Below, piece after piece: positions 26,720 to 36,921 of a stretch of DNA of 64,000 nucleotides (within the stretch, counting starts at the first letter, position 1; every line of letters begins with the position of its first letter). The DNA lies in the NCBI RefSeq assembly GCF_014695975.1, contig NZ_JACJPI010000084.1:169394-233393 (forward strand), read 5' to 3'. This DNA is from Leptolyngbya sp. FACHB-321. Lineage in GTDB: Bacteria > Cyanobacteriota > Cyanobacteriia > Leptolyngbyales > Leptolyngbyaceae. The position numbers were made by a program, and so were the translations under genes. A model generated the notes under the pieces. The model was not told the DNA's origin and did no database searches. It saw only the letters and a program-made list of their open reading frames with translations.

Positions 26720-28861
26720 ATGCCTGCACTTAGCACTCCGATCGCCCCTCTCGCCTTTCCCCTCGCTGCGGTTGTAGGGCAAGAAGCCATCAAACTCGCA
26801 CTCTTATTGGCAGCCGTTGATCCAGGCTTAGGAGGTGTGGTGATTGCGGGACGACGCGGCACCGCAAAATCAGTGATGGCACGAGCGCTTCATGCCCTTT
26901 TGCCGCCGATCGAAATTGTCGAAGGCTCCCTCAACAGCGACCCCCTACACCCCGAAGACTGGGACGACGAGACAACGGAAAGGCTTAAGGCTCAAGGCTT
27001 AAGGATAAAGGCAAATCTTTCAGACTTTAGCCCTGAGCCTTTAGATTTTCCCACGACCATCATCCCCGCGCCTTTCGTTCAAATTCCGCTGGGCATTACC
27101 GAAGATCGACTGTTGGGTTCAGTCGATGTTAGTCAGTCGATTCGGCGGGGTGAGACGGTTTTTCAGCCAGGATTGCTGGCAGAAGCGCATCGAGGTGTGC
27201 TTTACATTGATGAAATCAATCTGCTGGATGATCAAGCAGCTAACCTCTTACTCTCCGTTTTGACGGATGGACGCAACCAGATTGAGCGCGAGGGCATTAG
27301 CTTTCAGCATCCCTGCAAACCGCTGCTAGTTGCTACCTACAACCCCGAAGAAGGAGACTTGCGCGAGCATTTGCTAGACCGCATTGCGATCGCCCTTTCC
27401 GCCGACATGGTGCTGGGCTTGGACGATCGTGTATTGGCAGTCGAGCAAGCCACTCGCTACGCCGACTCACCCCAAACCTTTCTGACCCAGTACACCGATG
27501 ACATTGACTCGCTCAAAACCCAGATTGTGCTAGCGCGAGAATGGCTCAAAGACGTGCAGATTACCTCTGAGCAGGTGGGTTATCTGGTGAATGAGGCAAT
27601 TCGAGGCGGTGTCATGGGGCATCGAGCAGAACTGTTTGCCGTGCGTGTTGCCAAAGCACATGCCGCGTTGGATGGTCGCACGGATGTAACAGCAGATGAC
27701 TTGCGCCGTGCTGTCGAGCTAGTCATCGTACCGCGATCGACTATCGTACAAACCCCACCTGAAGAGCCACCGCCACCGCCGCCGCCACCGCCTCAGAACC
27801 AGCAAGAACCAGAAGAGGAAAATGAGCAAGAGCAGGATGATCGCGACGATGACGAAAGTAATGATCAGGATGAACAGGAGCAAGAACCACCTGCCATTCC
27901 CGAAGAGTTCATTTTTGACCCTGAAGGCGTAATTCTTGATCCATCCGTTCTCTACTTTGCTCAGTCGGCAACCCGTCAGGGCAAATCCGGTAGCCGTGCA
28001 ATTATTTTCTCGGACGATCGCGGTCGCTACGTCAAACCCATGTTGCCAAAAGGGAAAGCCCGCCGTATTGCGGTTGATGCCACTCTACGAGCCGCCGCAC
28101 CCTATCAGAAAGGGCGACGGACAAGGAGAGAGGAGTCAGAAATCAGAAGTCAGGCTTCTCCACTCCCCACTCCCCACTCCCCACTCCCCACTCCCCCCAA
28201 AAAACGCGTCTTCGTCGAGCAAGCAGATATTCGAGCTAAGCGGTTAGCACGTAAAGCAGGAGCGCTTGTTGTCTTCGTCGTTGATGCGTCTGGCTCCATG
28301 GCGTTAAATCGCATGCAATCGGCAAAAGGTGCAGTGCTGCGACTACTGACAGAGGCATACCAGAATCGTGATCAGGTTTCCCTGATTCCCTTTCGGGGAG
28401 AGCAAGCAGAAATCTTACTGCCACCAACCCGCTCGATTGAAGCCGCTAAACGACGACTCGATCGCATGCCCTGTGGCGGTGGTTCCCCTCTGGCACACGG
28501 ATTAACGCAGGCGGTCCGAGTGGGTATGAACGCTAGACAGTCCGGTGATATTGGACAAGTCGTCGTCGTTGCAATCACAGATGGTCGCGGCAACGTACCG
28601 CTGGCGCGATCGCTGGGCGAAACCATCCCCCCTGACGAAAAGCCTGACATCAAAGCTGAACTGCTCGACATTGCCGCCAAAATTCGCGCCCTCGGCATTC
28701 AGCTACTTGTCATCGACACTGAGAATAAATTCATTAGCACTGGCTTTGCGAAGGAGCTAGCACAGCAGGCAGGCGGCAAATACTACCATCTGCCGAAAGC
28801 GAACGATCAGGCGATCGCCGCAATGGCGCGAGGGGCAATGCGTGATATGGCTCGTCCTTGA
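26720..28861 (+). CDS. chlD: Magnesium chelatase ATPase subunit D, with in-frame repeat insertions
   Basis: 713 aa from the ATG at 26720. An AAA+ module ([19 protein letters not shown], then [11 protein letters not shown]) is followed by an acidic-Pro linker (PPPPPPP, then [15 protein letters not shown]). A C-terminal von Willebrand A domain has the MIDAS motif [11 protein letters not shown]. With ChlI and ChlH it inserts Mg2+ into protoporphyrin IX. Two segments look foreign. Residues 87 to about 110 derive from five NAAGGCT heptamers. A stretch before KRVFVEQ derives from three RARTCAG and five CACTCCC heptamers. Both keep the frame and fall in loop or linker positions, so the protein is probably functional. 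Confidence 0.95.
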   Translation: MPALSTPIAPLAFPLAAVVGQEAIKLALLLAAVDPGLGGVVIAGRRGTAKSVMARALHALLPPIEIVEGSLNSDPLHPEDWDDETTERLKAQGLRIKANLSDFSPEPLDFPTTIIPAPFVQIPLGITEDRLLGSVDVSQSIRRGETVFQPGLLAEAHRGVLYIDEINLLDDQAANLLLSVLTDGRNQIEREGISFQHPCKPLLVATYNPEEGDLREHLLDRIAIALSADMVLGLDDRVLAVEQATRYADSPQTFLTQYTDDIDSLKTQIVLAREWLKDVQITSEQVGYLVNEAIRGGVMGHRAELFAVRVAKAHAALDGRTDVTADDLRRAVELVIVPRSTIVQTPPEEPPPPPPPPPQNQQEPEEENEQEQDDRDDDESNDQDEQEQEPPAIPEEFIFDPEGVILDPSVLYFAQSATRQGKSGSRAIIFSDDRGRYVKPMLPKGKARRIAVDATLRAAAPYQKGRRTRREESEIRSQASPLPTPHSPLPTPPKKRVFVEQADIRAKRLARKAGALVVFVVDASGSMALNRMQSAKGAVLRLLTEAYQNRDQVSLIPFRGEQAEILLPPTRSIEAAKRRLDRMPCGGGSPLAHGLTQAVRVGMNARQSGDIGQVVVVAITDGRGNVPLARSLGETIPPDEKPDIKAELLDIAAKIRALGIQLLVIDTENKFISTGFAKELAQQAGGKYYHLPKANDQAIAAMARGAMRDMARP
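26979..27013 (+). repeat. Heptamer STRR inside chlD (NAAGGCT, 5 units)
   Basis: Five consecutive heptamers, AAAGGCT, TAAGGCT, CAAGGCT, TAAGGAT, AAAGGCA, lie within the AAA+ module. They are followed by a stretch containing AGCCTTTA, the inverse of the unit. The same RAAGGCT unit occurs between genes at 28891 and 43600. Confidence 0.8.
28133..28195 (+). repeat. Compound heptamer STRR inside chlD
   Basis: GAGTCAG, AAATCAG, AAGTCAG (28133-28153), then five perfect CACTCCC units (28161-28195). They are translated as a Ser/Pro/Thr-rich linker just before the VWA domain. Confidence 0.9.
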
Positions 28862-28890
28862 ACGGTCAGCGACCAGCATAGCTTTCAGGT

Positions 28891-28904
28891 AAAAGCTAAA
28901 GGCT
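28891..28904 (+). repeat. Short heptamer STRR after chlD
   Basis: AAAAGCT followed by AAAGGCT, two units of the RAARGCT family, 30 bp after the chlD stop. Confidence 0.5.
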
Positions 28905-29026
28905 AATAGGGTTGTCTCTCAGGAACCGATTAGCAGCCTAAACTGTCTAAGCTAGTCAGGCTTGCGATCGACTTGGGTATACTGAGGAGTCTGAGCCTTC
29001 CATCCGTTATCGACAGTTGCAACCCT

Positions 29027-29311
29027 ATGACGCGCACACGACTGAAGCAAACCATTCCCGGACTGCCCTTTCGCAAAGCCCAACGGCGGCTATTAAGCAA
29101 AGAATTGGACTTGCTGCTGCTCACAGGTTGTTCCTGTCTGCTTACCCTGTTGCACCACCCTATTAGTCAAGCTATTCAGGCACAGTCGCCTGCTCGTAAC
29201 GCACCCATGACATCAACTCAGACAGGGCAGCGGGATGTCAAACTTGCTGGTCAGTTTTCTGTAACACTGCCACCAGAACGGAAGAAGCTAAAAGTAGTGA
29301 AGGAAAGCTAA
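29027..29311 (+). CDS. Small hypothetical protein
   Basis: 94 aa from the ATG at 29027. It has a basic N-terminus, a hydrophobic stretch with two cysteines (LLLLTGCSCLLTLL, which could be a signal or membrane segment) and a basic tail. No family was recognised, and there is no convincing ribosome-binding site. It lies between chlD and tatA on the same strand; coding status is uncertain. Confidence 0.4.
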   Translation: MTRTRLKQTIPGLPFRKAQRRLLSKELDLLLLTGCSCLLTLLHHPISQAIQAQSPARNAPMTSTQTGQRDVKLAGQFSVTLPPERKKLKVVKES

Positions 29312-29543
29312 ATCGCTGCTAGCTGTTCGTTTGTATCCCCTTTTCTGTATGAAAAGATTGGGGAGAAGGGGTTGGGTTTTGGTGAGGCAGCGATCGTAAC
29401 CACTCCTTGCCCTTTTAGATTGTCTAGCCCTCTGTGTTCTCTACCCATCTATAGTGATGAAGGGGATACAGCAACGTCGCGGTTATAGTGCCGAACCTAT
29501 TGCATTATTTCCCCATCTCACAATTAGGTTAGAGGAAACAGGT

Positions 29544-29723
29544 ATGTTTGGTCTTGGGTGGCCCGAAGTTGTCATTATTCTCATCGCAGCAGTGCTGGTC
29601 TTTGGCCCTAAGAAGATTCCAGAACTAGGCAGCGCACTTGGTAAAACGCTACGTGGCTTCAAAGAAGGTGTGAGCGAAGCCAAGGCTGAGGCTGAAGAAG
29701 CAGACGAAGATTACCGTGCGTAA
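29544..29723 (+). CDS. tatA: Sec-independent translocase TatA/E
   Basis: 59 aa from the ATG at 29544, preceded by AGAGGAAACAGG. One N-terminal helix (PEVVIILIAAVLVFG) is followed by the hinge FGPKKIPELG and an amphipathic helix ending in an acidic tail. This is the TatA/TatE pattern: a subunit of the twin-arginine pore in thylakoid and plasma membranes. Longer in-frame starts (29454) lack similarity. A probable Tat substrate is the glycoside hydrolase-like protein at 53892. The gene is convergent with dapB, 14 bp apart. Confidence 0.92.
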   Translation: MFGLGWPEVVIILIAAVLVFGPKKIPELGSALGKTLRGFKEGVSEAKAEAEEADEDYRA

Positions 29724-29737
29724 GACCAATGCTTGTC

Positions 29738-30565
29738 TTACAGGAGCTTTTCTAAGCCATAAACCAGTGTCTTGAGCTGAATGACTTTACGGATCGCCAG
29801 CAGTACTCCGGGCATATAGCACGCTCGATCGCTCGTATCATGACGCAGCGTGTACACCTGTCCTGGTGCACCAAAGATCACTTCCTGATGGGCAATCAAG
29901 CCTGGTAGACGAATGCTGTGAATCCGAATTTCAGCATCCGCGACACTGCCGCGTGCGCCCGGAAGTTTTTCAGTTTCTTGCACAGTGGGCGGATTAAACG
30001 TCTTACCAAATTCCGCTAGCATTTGCGCCGTTTGTAGTGCAGTGCCGCTAGGCGCATCCGCCTTCTGATTATGATGCAGTTCAATGATTTCGACATGCTC
30101 AAAATGCTGGGATGCCTGAATTGCAGCCTGTTGCAGCAACACCATGCCGATCGAGAAGTTAGGAATGACCAGACAACCCGTGCTCGCTTTATCGGCAAAC
30201 TCGGCTAACTCTTGCAGTTGCTTGGCGCTCAAGCCTGTTGTGCCGACTACCGGACGAATACCATAGGCAATCGCTGAACGGATATTGCTGTATACCGAGT
30301 CGGGATGGGTAAAATCCACCATCACACCAAGTTCCTTTTCTTGAGCCAGCATTGCCAGCATTGGCTCAAACTGATCGGTTACAGGCACCTCAAGCTCCCC
30401 ACAGCCTGCCAGTTCTCCGATATCTAATCCCTGGTATTCAGGACTGCGATCAACCGCGCCAATCAAGGTTAGGTCTGTCGTTTGGGCGATCGCCTTGACA
30501 ACTTCACGACCCATTTTGCCCGCTGCACCATTTACTAAAACTGGGATCGGAAGCTGCCCTGCCAT
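29738..30565 (-). CDS. dapB: 4-hydroxy-tetrahydrodipicolinate reductase
   Basis: 275 aa. The nucleotide-binding [11 protein letters not shown] opens a Rossmann fold. DFTHPDS and VVGTTGL follow, and the catalytic block [15 protein letters not shown] contains the conserved histidine pair and lysine. It reduces hydroxytetrahydrodipicolinate in the diaminopimelate/lysine pathway with NAD(P)H. It is a single gene; upstream lies an STRR-like tract, then cobS. Confidence 0.95.
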   Translation of the reverse strand: MAGQLPIPVLVNGAAGKMGREVVKAIAQTTDLTLIGAVDRSPEYQGLDIGELAGCGELEVPVTDQFEPMLAMLAQEKELGVMVDFTHPDSVYSNIRSAIAYGIRPVVGTTGLSAKQLQELAEFADKASTGCLVIPNFSIGMVLLQQAAIQASQHFEHVEIIELHHNQKADAPSGTALQTAQMLAEFGKTFNPPTVQETEKLPGARGSVADAEIRIHSIRLPGLIAHQEVIFGAPGQVYTLRHDTSDRACYMPGVLLAIRKVIQLKTLVYGLEKLL

Positions 30566-30705
30566 TGCTTGAACTGCCTATATAAGGTGACTGTAGGTAT
30601 TCTAAACCGGATGGCAGTCAGAAGAGAAACCGTTGGTCAGGACGAAAAGATTTGGCAAGGATGAAAAGATAGGGAGAGTTTTGAGCTTTGAGTTGATTTA
30701 GCTAT

Positions 30706-30755
30706 CACCCCTTCACTCTCTCACTCCTTCACCCCTTTACTCTCTCACTCCTTCT
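30706..30755 (+). repeat. Pyrimidine-rich STRR-like tract between cobS and dapB
   Basis: Built from CACTCCT/TCACCCC/TTACTCT-like heptamers. The 15-mer ACTCTCTCACTCCTT occurs at 30715 and again at 30739. Confidence 0.6.
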
Positions 30756-30772
30756 GCATCCTCTACCGTGTC

Positions 30773-31525
30773 TCAAGCGATCGTCAGCAAACACAACAAC
30801 AGTGCCTCTGTCCACTCCACAACAGCGCCGTAGGTGTCACCTGTATGCCCACCAAGCTGGCGGTTAAACCACATTCCAGTCATGATTGCGATCGCGCTTC
30901 CACCCAAACCTGTTACCCCCACTGCCAACCACGGAGCCGAACTAAAAGCCCCCTTCACGCCGCTCAATGCCAGCAGCAGCACTAGAGTTGGAACTGCTTC
31001 CCAGAGAGATCGCAACGCTGCTTTATGGAAAGCACCCTTACCTTCAAGTTTAAGGTAGGGGTAACGGACGATCGCCACCACTTGTCCCCAACGTCCCCAA
31101 CCTGCCACTAGCGCTAGCACAAGCCAGCGATGAGTTGCTATATCAGCTAGCGCTGCCACCTTAAGCAAGAGAATAATCACTGCTGCCATTGCGCCAAAGG
31201 CACCTGTGTGGCTGTCTGCCATTACCTGAAGGCGACGCTGGGGGTCTAGAACTGCTAGTCCATCAGCAGTATCCATTGCACCATCTAGATGCAGCCCGCC
31301 TGTGATCGCAACCCAGCCTGCTACAACGATCGCGCTACGAGTTAGAAGCGGCATTCCCAGGTAAGACAGCCCATAGTCAAGCAGTCCCAAGAGGCTGCCG
31401 ATCGCAAACCCAACGAGCGGTGCCCATCGTGCAATGCCGTTGAACGTAAGTAGCCACTGTTGAGGAACGGGAAGGCAGGTATAAAAAGCGATCGCGCCTA
31501 GAAAGGTCGAAAGTTGCTTGAGCAT
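30773..31525 (-). CDS. cobS: Adenosylcobinamide-GDP ribazoletransferase
   Basis: 250 aa from the ATG at 31525 ([16 protein letters not shown]); the frame is open to 31609, but that part is unlike the family. It is a polytopic membrane protein with [22 protein letters not shown] (the conserved DxxxD metal site) and [11 protein letters not shown]. It joins adenosylcobinamide-GDP and alpha-ribazole to complete cobalamin or pseudocobalamin. No cobalamin riboswitch was recognised upstream. Confidence 0.92.
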   Translation of the reverse strand: MLKQLSTFLGAIAFYTCLPVPQQWLLTFNGIARWAPLVGFAIGSLLGLLDYGLSYLGMPLLTRSAIVVAGWVAITGGLHLDGAMDTADGLAVLDPQRRLQVMADSHTGAFGAMAAVIILLLKVAALADIATHRWLVLALVAGWGRWGQVVAIVRYPYLKLEGKGAFHKAALRSLWEAVPTLVLLLALSGVKGAFSSAPWLAVGVTGLGGSAIAIMTGMWFNRQLGGHTGDTYGAVVEWTEALLLCLLTIA

Positions 31526-31609
31526 TCTCAGTCGTCTGGTTGAAACTAGCGGCACTGCCAGGCTGACGGCATTGTTAGTTAATTGTCGGTTAACAGAAAG
31601 TTGCATCAA

Positions 31610-32160
31610 TCCTGGTCAAAACGAGCATTCTGAGCCATAACGATTTGGCTTCCAGATTAAGTCAGTGATTATTGAAGCACTGCTTACCAAGCACTCGTGT
31701 GATGAAATCTTGATGTTTTCTGTGGTCTGACGGACGCGATCGCTCGTCATTTATGGACATAATTAAGGAGCTTGTTCGCTTTAACGTGCTTTAACAACAG
31801 ATGTCCCGCGTCAATTCAGTAAATTCCGGCGGGAGCGTGTTGAAAAACTTAGGATAGAATTGTTTCGTACACTACTAAACATCCTGACTATTTCTCGACA
31901 ACGCCTAGTGCCCGTTAAGCACCTGTACTGAAGCGACTAGCTGATGCCAATCTGTCTCTTTTACAACCCGCTAAAGCTATCTAGCACCCACTCCAGGTTG
32001 CATTTTTCTTTAACTGAGTTGCGTTCCTGACTGTACTCTAAATTCTTAGCCCCCTAATTTAGTCAACTTACGTCTTGCACCTTCTCAGACATTTGTCGTT
32101 CCGTTGTTGCACATTCGCGACCTGAGCCATCGGCTTACCTAGACCAGAGGCGTTCTCTTT
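31610..32160. other. Long intergenic region upstream of the unknown gene at 32161
   Basis: 551 bp with no credible reading frame, repeat copy or tRNA. It may hold the divergent promoters of cobS and the 32161 gene, and a long leader or small RNA is possible, but nothing definite is seen. Confidence 0.4.
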
Positions 32161-32619
32161 ATGAGTCACGATCAATTTTCTCGTAGTGAACCGTTACCAG
32201 CACCTTGTATTATCGACGCAGGCACAGTGGTTAACAAACAGGATATGCAGCGACTGCTGGCAGATCTGAGCCGCGTTCGCTATATCCATCGGCAAGATGG
32301 CGTGCTGACTGGCGAAGGAGAGGGGCATGTGTTGGAAGTTTTTTCCCACCCGCAGCGATCAACCCTCATCGCCAATCATGCACTTTACCTGAACGTGCAT
32401 AGTTTTGACTATTTAGAACTGGGGAAATCACCTGAGCAAGAACCCTGGTTTGACCTTATCCAAGAGGGTCGTCAACTCCGTCTCATCCCCCTTTCTAATC
32501 CAATGGTGGAGCAGAACCATCATCGCCTTAACGTTGCGGCACTAGAAGCCGTAGTTGCAGAGGTGCTGTCTGCAAATTGGGATGTTCAGATTGATGATGA
32601 AGAGCATTTTTCTTTTTGA
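32161..32619 (+). CDS. Conserved hypothetical protein
   Basis: 152 aa, soluble and acidic, with no membrane segment. It begins MSHDQFSRSEPLPAPCIIDAG and ends in an acidic-aromatic tail (DDEEHFSF). The sequence has the even composition and codon use of a real gene, but no domain was recognised. It lies 187 bp upstream of tgt on the same strand; function unknown. Confidence 0.7.
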   Translation: MSHDQFSRSEPLPAPCIIDAGTVVNKQDMQRLLADLSRVRYIHRQDGVLTGEGEGHVLEVFSHPQRSTLIANHALYLNVHSFDYLELGKSPEQEPWFDLIQEGRQLRLIPLSNPMVEQNHHRLNVAALEAVVAEVLSANWDVQIDDEEHFSF

Positions 32620-32806
32620 TGCTGGGAACGTATAGTGGATACCTAGAACAAGGTTAGAAAGCATAGAGTTGAGTCATTACCCAATGGCATCATTACCGAT
32701 ACTCTGCTGTTAACCCAGCTAGCTAGCCGCTAACTTGTATCGACCTTACGTTCTTCACACGCCGACTTTCTTTACTCTGCTTGCAATCCTTTTACATCGC
32801 TAACTC

Positions 32807-33922
32807 TTGACTACTGGTTTTACATTTACGTGCCAAGCACTGTGCTGCGATACGAAGGCACGCGCCGGAATCTTTGCCACGCCACACGGATTGGTAGAAA
32901 CGCCACGCTTTATGCCGGTTGGTACGCTGGCAAATGTCAAAACAGTAACACCTGACCAGCTTCGGGCAACTGGAGCGCAGCTTGTGCTGGCAAACACCTA
33001 CCATCTGCACCTCCAGCCAGGAGAAAGCATTGTAGCTCAGGCGGGTGGGTTGCATCGCTTTATGGCATGGGATGGTCCCATTCTGACAGACTCTGGCGGC
33101 TTTCAGGTGTTTAGCTTGAGCGAAATGCGAACGATCGCTGAAGCTGGCGTAACGTTTCGATCGCCACGCGATGGACAAATGATTTACCTGACACCAGAGC
33201 GTTCGATCGCCATTCAAAATGCGCTTGGGGCAGATGTCATCATGGCGTTTGACGAATGTCCGCCTTATCCAGCTAGCTACGATGCTGTGATGGACTCAAC
33301 AGATCGTACCTACCGCTGGCTCAAACGGTGTATTGCAGCGCACGAACGTACTGATCAAGCGCTGTTTGGCATTGTGCAAGGGGGAGTATATCCCGATTTG
33401 CGTCGGCTGGCAGCAGAGCAACTGGCGCAGCTTGATTTACCGGGATACGCGATCGGTGGCGTGAGTGTTGGGGAACCAGCGAACCTGATCCAAGCAATTG
33501 TGCAGGCGACAACTCCTTTACTACCTCCTGACAAGCCGCGTTACTTGATGGGAGTTGGTACGTACCGAGAAATGGTGCAGGCGATCGCGACTGGCGTTGA
33601 TCTCTTTGACTGTGTGATTCCAACGCGGTTAGCACGGCATGGCAATGCTCTGGTGCAGGGCGATCGCTGGAATCTACGCAACGCTAGATTTCGTGAAGAT
33701 TTCACTGCCCTGGATGCCTCCTGCCCCTGCTACACGTGCAAGACCTTTAGCCGTGCGTATCTTAGCCACTTGTTGCGATCGCAAGAGTTGCTTGCCTACA
33801 CGCTGCTTTCGATTCACAACATTACTGAGCTAGTGCAGTTCACCCAAACGATTCGCCGCGCTATCCTTAATGGCACGTTTAAAGCAGAATTTGGACACTG
33901 GCTAACAGACAGTGAAACCTAG
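32807..33922 (+). CDS. tgt: Queuine tRNA-ribosyltransferase
   Basis: 371 aa from a TTG start at 32807, which gives the usual family length and N-terminus. Visible motifs are [38 protein letters not shown] (the aspartate acting in base exchange), [17 protein letters not shown] and the nucleophile region [10 protein letters not shown]. The zinc ligands are in [17 protein letters not shown]. It exchanges guanine-34 for queuine or preQ1 in GUN-anticodon tRNAs. PsbK follows after about 350 bp, a gene order known in other cyanobacteria. Confidence 0.95.
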   Translation: MTTGFTFTCQALCCDTKARAGIFATPHGLVETPRFMPVGTLANVKTVTPDQLRATGAQLVLANTYHLHLQPGESIVAQAGGLHRFMAWDGPILTDSGGFQVFSLSEMRTIAEAGVTFRSPRDGQMIYLTPERSIAIQNALGADVIMAFDECPPYPASYDAVMDSTDRTYRWLKRCIAAHERTDQALFGIVQGGVYPDLRRLAAEQLAQLDLPGYAIGGVSVGEPANLIQAIVQATTPLLPPDKPRYLMGVGTYREMVQAIATGVDLFDCVIPTRLARHGNALVQGDRWNLRNARFREDFTALDASCPCYTCKTFSRAYLSHLLRSQELLAYTLLSIHNITELVQFTQTIRRAILNGTFKAEFGHWLTDSET

Positions 33923-34273
33923 CAGTGTGTAGGGCGACTAACACGCTACATACATGATTAGCTTTGGATGGGTAACGCGCTTGATAGGGGCGAAGAAACG
34001 CAAAGGTATAGCAAAAGGATGAAGGATGAGGAATGAGGGATGAGTGGAAGCACTTACTCAAGGGAAGTTTCAAGGTTTATGTTTGTCCTAACGCTCTCTT
34101 CAGCTGCTATATCATCCTTCTAATGCCTTCGCGCTCTTACTGCTTAACTTCTTTGCCCCTCACTCCTTTACTCGTTTTTTAATCCCTGTCCGACATTCAA
34201 ACTTCAGCACGATCCGTCCCGTGGTAAAATTGGAGCTAATCCCAAAATTCTTGCTGGAGAGGTCATTCGTTAT
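33923..34273. other. Intergenic region between tgt and psbK
   Basis: 351 bp. It contains dispersed repeat copy C and a candidate psbK promoter, TTCAGC (34203) with a 16-bp spacer to TAAAAT (34225-34230). Confidence 0.5.
34007..34111 (+). repeat. Dispersed MITE-like repeat, copy C
   Basis: 105 bp, the longest copy. It begins TATAGCAAAAGG and ends CAGCTGCTATA, with the shared GTTTCAAGGTTTATG and TGTCCTAACG core. An extra GATGAGGAAT segment lengthens the 5' purine-rich part. Confidence 0.8.
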
Positions 34274-34411
34274 ATGGAAGCAGCGCTGCTTTTAGCAAAA
34301 TTGCCTGAGGCATATGCAATTTTTGATCCCCTGGTGAACGTTCTACCAGTGATTCCAGTCTTTTTTCTGCTGCTAGCGTTTGTTTGGCAAGCAGCCGTTG
34401 GTTTTAGATAG
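34274..34411 (+). CDS. psbK: Photosystem II reaction centre protein K
   Basis: 45 aa. The N-terminal [19 protein letters not shown] contains the known processing site before KLPEAY, followed by [14 protein letters not shown], a single transmembrane helix and the C-terminal [11 protein letters not shown]. PsbK is a small intrinsic subunit next to CP43. The ribosome-binding site is GGAGAGG, about 13 bp upstream. A terminator follows. Confidence 0.97.
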   Translation: MEAALLLAKLPEAYAIFDPLVNVLPVIPVFFLLLAFVWQAAVGFR

Positions 34412-34458
34412 CTACAGGCGTTCTGTCAGGCACGAGATGAAGACGTTTTTGTAAAGGC

Positions 34459-34482
34459 AGACACACAGTCTGCTTTTTTTTG
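34459..34482 (+). terminator. Intrinsic terminator of psbK
   Basis: GCAGAC (34459-34464) pairs with GTCTGC (34469-34474) around a short ACAC-type loop, followed by eight Ts. Confidence 0.85.
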
Positions 34483-34648
34483 GCTTTGTAATTAGAGCGT
34501 CAGTCGGATAGCAATCGACTAAAACGATCATCGATCGCCATTGACATTCCTTTAGTAAGGTAATTGGGGCAACCATCTCAAGCATTTAAGTAAGTAAGGA
34601 TGGCTAGAGAGCATCTACGATAAACAATAAAGCTTCTTTGCTCCTTGT

Positions 34649-36625
34649 ATGAGCTATTGCCTGAACCCTTACTGTCGCTCACCGCAAAACCCTGATGTGG
34701 CTAAGTTCTGCTCGACGTGTGGGTTTAAGCTGCTGCTGGGCGATCGCTATCGAGCGCTACAGCCGCTCGCTCGTGGTGGCTTTGGCAGAACGTTTCTGGC
34801 AGTAGACGAGTACAAGCCGTCGCGACCAAGCTGCGTGATCAAGCAATTTTTTCCGCAAATCTACAGCGTGCATGACCCAGAACACGCCCGAGAATTATTT
34901 CGACGTGAAGCGGTACAGCTAGAGTTATTAGGAGAACACCCACAAATTCCAGAGCTGCTAGCGCATTTTGAGCAGGCAGACTATCAGTATCTGGTGCAAG
35001 AGTTTATTGATGGTTCTAACCTTTTGCAAGAAAGCTCTAAGAGGGGTGCGTTTAGCGAAGAGCAGGTCTGGCATTTGCTAAACGACCTGCTACCTGTGAT
35101 CGCCTTTGTTCATAGCCATCATGTCATTCACCGTGATATTAAACCGCAGAACGTTATTCGTCGTGCCGCAACCCAGCAATTAGTGCTGGTTGATTTTGGT
35201 GCAGCAAAGACCATGAGCAGTACTGATGTGTTGCAGACTGGCACAAGTATCGGTAGCCCTGTCTTTGCCGCACCAGAGCAAGCACTTGGCAAAGCAACGT
35301 TTGCTAGCGACCTTTTTAGCCTAGGTGTCACCTGTATTTACTTGCTTACTCAAGTACGTCCAGCAGACTTATTTGATACTGAAGAGGGCACTTGGCAATG
35401 GCAGCAACACCTCAAGCGTTCGGTGAGTCCAGCTTTGGGCAGTATTATAGACAAGCTGCTGCAAGGTGCAGTGAAACGGCGCTACCAATCGGCAGACGCT
35501 GTTTTGCATGACCTCAACTCGCAAGCGGTTGTGGAGTCACTTCACCGCTCGGCTGAGTGCGATCGCTTATCTGCGTCAACAGCTCAACCATTAAACATAG
35601 CCGGACGAGCGCCGCTTAAAGAGCGATTACCCCCCCCCTCATGGCAACAGCCAACGAGACTGGAAACAGAGAAACCCGTTACTCAACTTTCATCCAACTC
35701 TACACCGAGTCCGAACTGGGTCTGCACTCAAACACTAACCGGGCACACCAGTTGGGTGCGGTCAGTCGCCATCCATCCTGACGGCAAGACAGTTGCTAGT
35801 GGCAGCGGCGATCGCACAATTAAAATCTGGGATCTGGCAACGGGCAGTGTAATACAAACACTGGCAGCCAAAGCAGGTTGGGTACGTGCAATCGCCGTTA
35901 GCCCAGATGGTCAAACGCTTGCCAGTTGTAATAACGATCGACAAGTAGTGCTGTGGCACTGGGAGACGGGCGATCGCCTGCAAACACTGGATGGACATTC
36001 TGATTGGGCACGTGCTGTCTGCTTTAGCCCCTATGGGCAGTATCTTGCGAGCGGCAGCCAGGACAAAACAATCCGGCTATGGCATCTTTCGACGGGCAAA
36101 ACGACGCATGTGCTGGCTGGACATACCCATTGGGTTATTGCCGTTGCCTTTAGCCCCGATGGTCAAACGATCGTGAGTAGTAGCCGAGACAAAACGCTCC
36201 GGCTGTGGCATACCAAAACAGGAGCGCTAATCCGGGTGCTAGAAGGACACCAAGATGCCGTGAACGCGATCGCCATTAGCCCCAATGGACGCATCCTTGC
36301 CAGTGCTAGTGACGATCACACCATTCGCCTATGGTCGTTGGCTACCGGCAAACTCAAGCAAGTACTGACACAACATGAGGGCGCGGTTAATACGCTGGCA
36401 ATTAGTGCTGATGGTACTACTCTTGTTAGCGGTAGCCAGGATACTACGATTAAGCTCTGGTCGTTAGAAACCGGAATGCTTCTTCATTCTCTGACAGGTC
36501 ATAGCAACTGGGTTTGGTCCGTTGCCATTAGTGCACTGCCTCGGTCAGCAGTAAGCGACACTCACAAGGGCTTGATAGTCAGCGGCAGTTGGGATGCCAC
36601 TGTGAAAATCTGGCGACAAGTGTGA
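34649..36625 (+). CDS. Serine/threonine protein kinase with N-terminal zinc-ribbon and seven WD40 repeats
   Basis: 658 aa. An N-terminal C4-type motif (C4, C9, C21, C24) is typical of cyanobacterial kinases of this class. The eukaryotic-type kinase domain follows (about 32-295): GGFGRTF glycine loop, VIKQF lysine, VIHRDIKPQNVI catalytic loop, VDFGAAK and SPVFAAPEQA. After a linker come seven WD40 repeats (about 355-658), most starting GH..W and ending in a (K/R)(I/L)W motif; they should form one closed beta-propeller for protein binding. No transmembrane segment is visible, so it is probably a cytosolic signalling kinase. Confidence 0.93.
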   Translation: MSYCLNPYCRSPQNPDVAKFCSTCGFKLLLGDRYRALQPLARGGFGRTFLAVDEYKPSRPSCVIKQFFPQIYSVHDPEHARELFRREAVQLELLGEHPQIPELLAHFEQADYQYLVQEFIDGSNLLQESSKRGAFSEEQVWHLLNDLLPVIAFVHSHHVIHRDIKPQNVIRRAATQQLVLVDFGAAKTMSSTDVLQTGTSIGSPVFAAPEQALGKATFASDLFSLGVTCIYLLTQVRPADLFDTEEGTWQWQQHLKRSVSPALGSIIDKLLQGAVKRRYQSADAVLHDLNSQAVVESLHRSAECDRLSASTAQPLNIAGRAPLKERLPPPSWQQPTRLETEKPVTQLSSNSTPSPNWVCTQTLTGHTSWVRSVAIHPDGKTVASGSGDRTIKIWDLATGSVIQTLAAKAGWVRAIAVSPDGQTLASCNNDRQVVLWHWETGDRLQTLDGHSDWARAVCFSPYGQYLASGSQDKTIRLWHLSTGKTTHVLAGHTHWVIAVAFSPDGQTIVSSSRDKTLRLWHTKTGALIRVLEGHQDAVNAIAISPNGRILASASDDHTIRLWSLATGKLKQVLTQHEGAVNTLAISADGTTLVSGSQDTTIKLWSLETGMLLHSLTGHSNWVWSVAISALPRSAVSDTHKGLIVSGSWDATVKIWRQV

Positions 36626-36717
36626 CTGTTGAGGCGTTTAGTCCCCTATCACGCTGGTTGTCTATGGACAAATCACGATCGACTTTCTTTTCCTGACCCT
36701 TGATTCCGACTCGCTTC

Positions 36718-36921
36718 TTATGTTGTAAGTGCCGCCGCCACTGGTGCTGGCTTCACAGCATAGTCCCGTCCTGGAGCAACTTCGTTGTAGTAACTTACCG
36801 CTTTTTCGGCAGCAGAGAGCGATCGATAAACCAGCGCACCAGATGGATGAAGCGATAGTGTCAACCAGCCTCTCCACAAACCAACTAGCCAATCTTGTTC
36901 ATTTACTTGAATGACATACAT
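36718..36921 (-). CDS. Small conserved-looking protein of unknown function
   Basis: 67 aa beginning MYVIQVNEQDWLVGLWRGW, with an AAEKAVSYYNEV helix and an Ala/Pro-rich tail. AAGG lies about 11 bp upstream of the ATG. It has the regular composition of a real small protein, but no function is recognised. A competing reading frame (36662-36892, minus) has an arginine/serine-rich shadow composition and is rejected. Confidence 0.55.
   Translation of the reverse strand: MYVIQVNEQDWLVGLWRGWLTLSLHPSGALVYRSLSAAEKAVSYYNEVAPGRDYAVKPAPVAAALTT

Noticed and set aside
31526..31800. Possible cobalamin riboswitch before cobS
   Set aside because: Neither the B12-box nor the other conserved riboswitch segments could be found on the minus strand.
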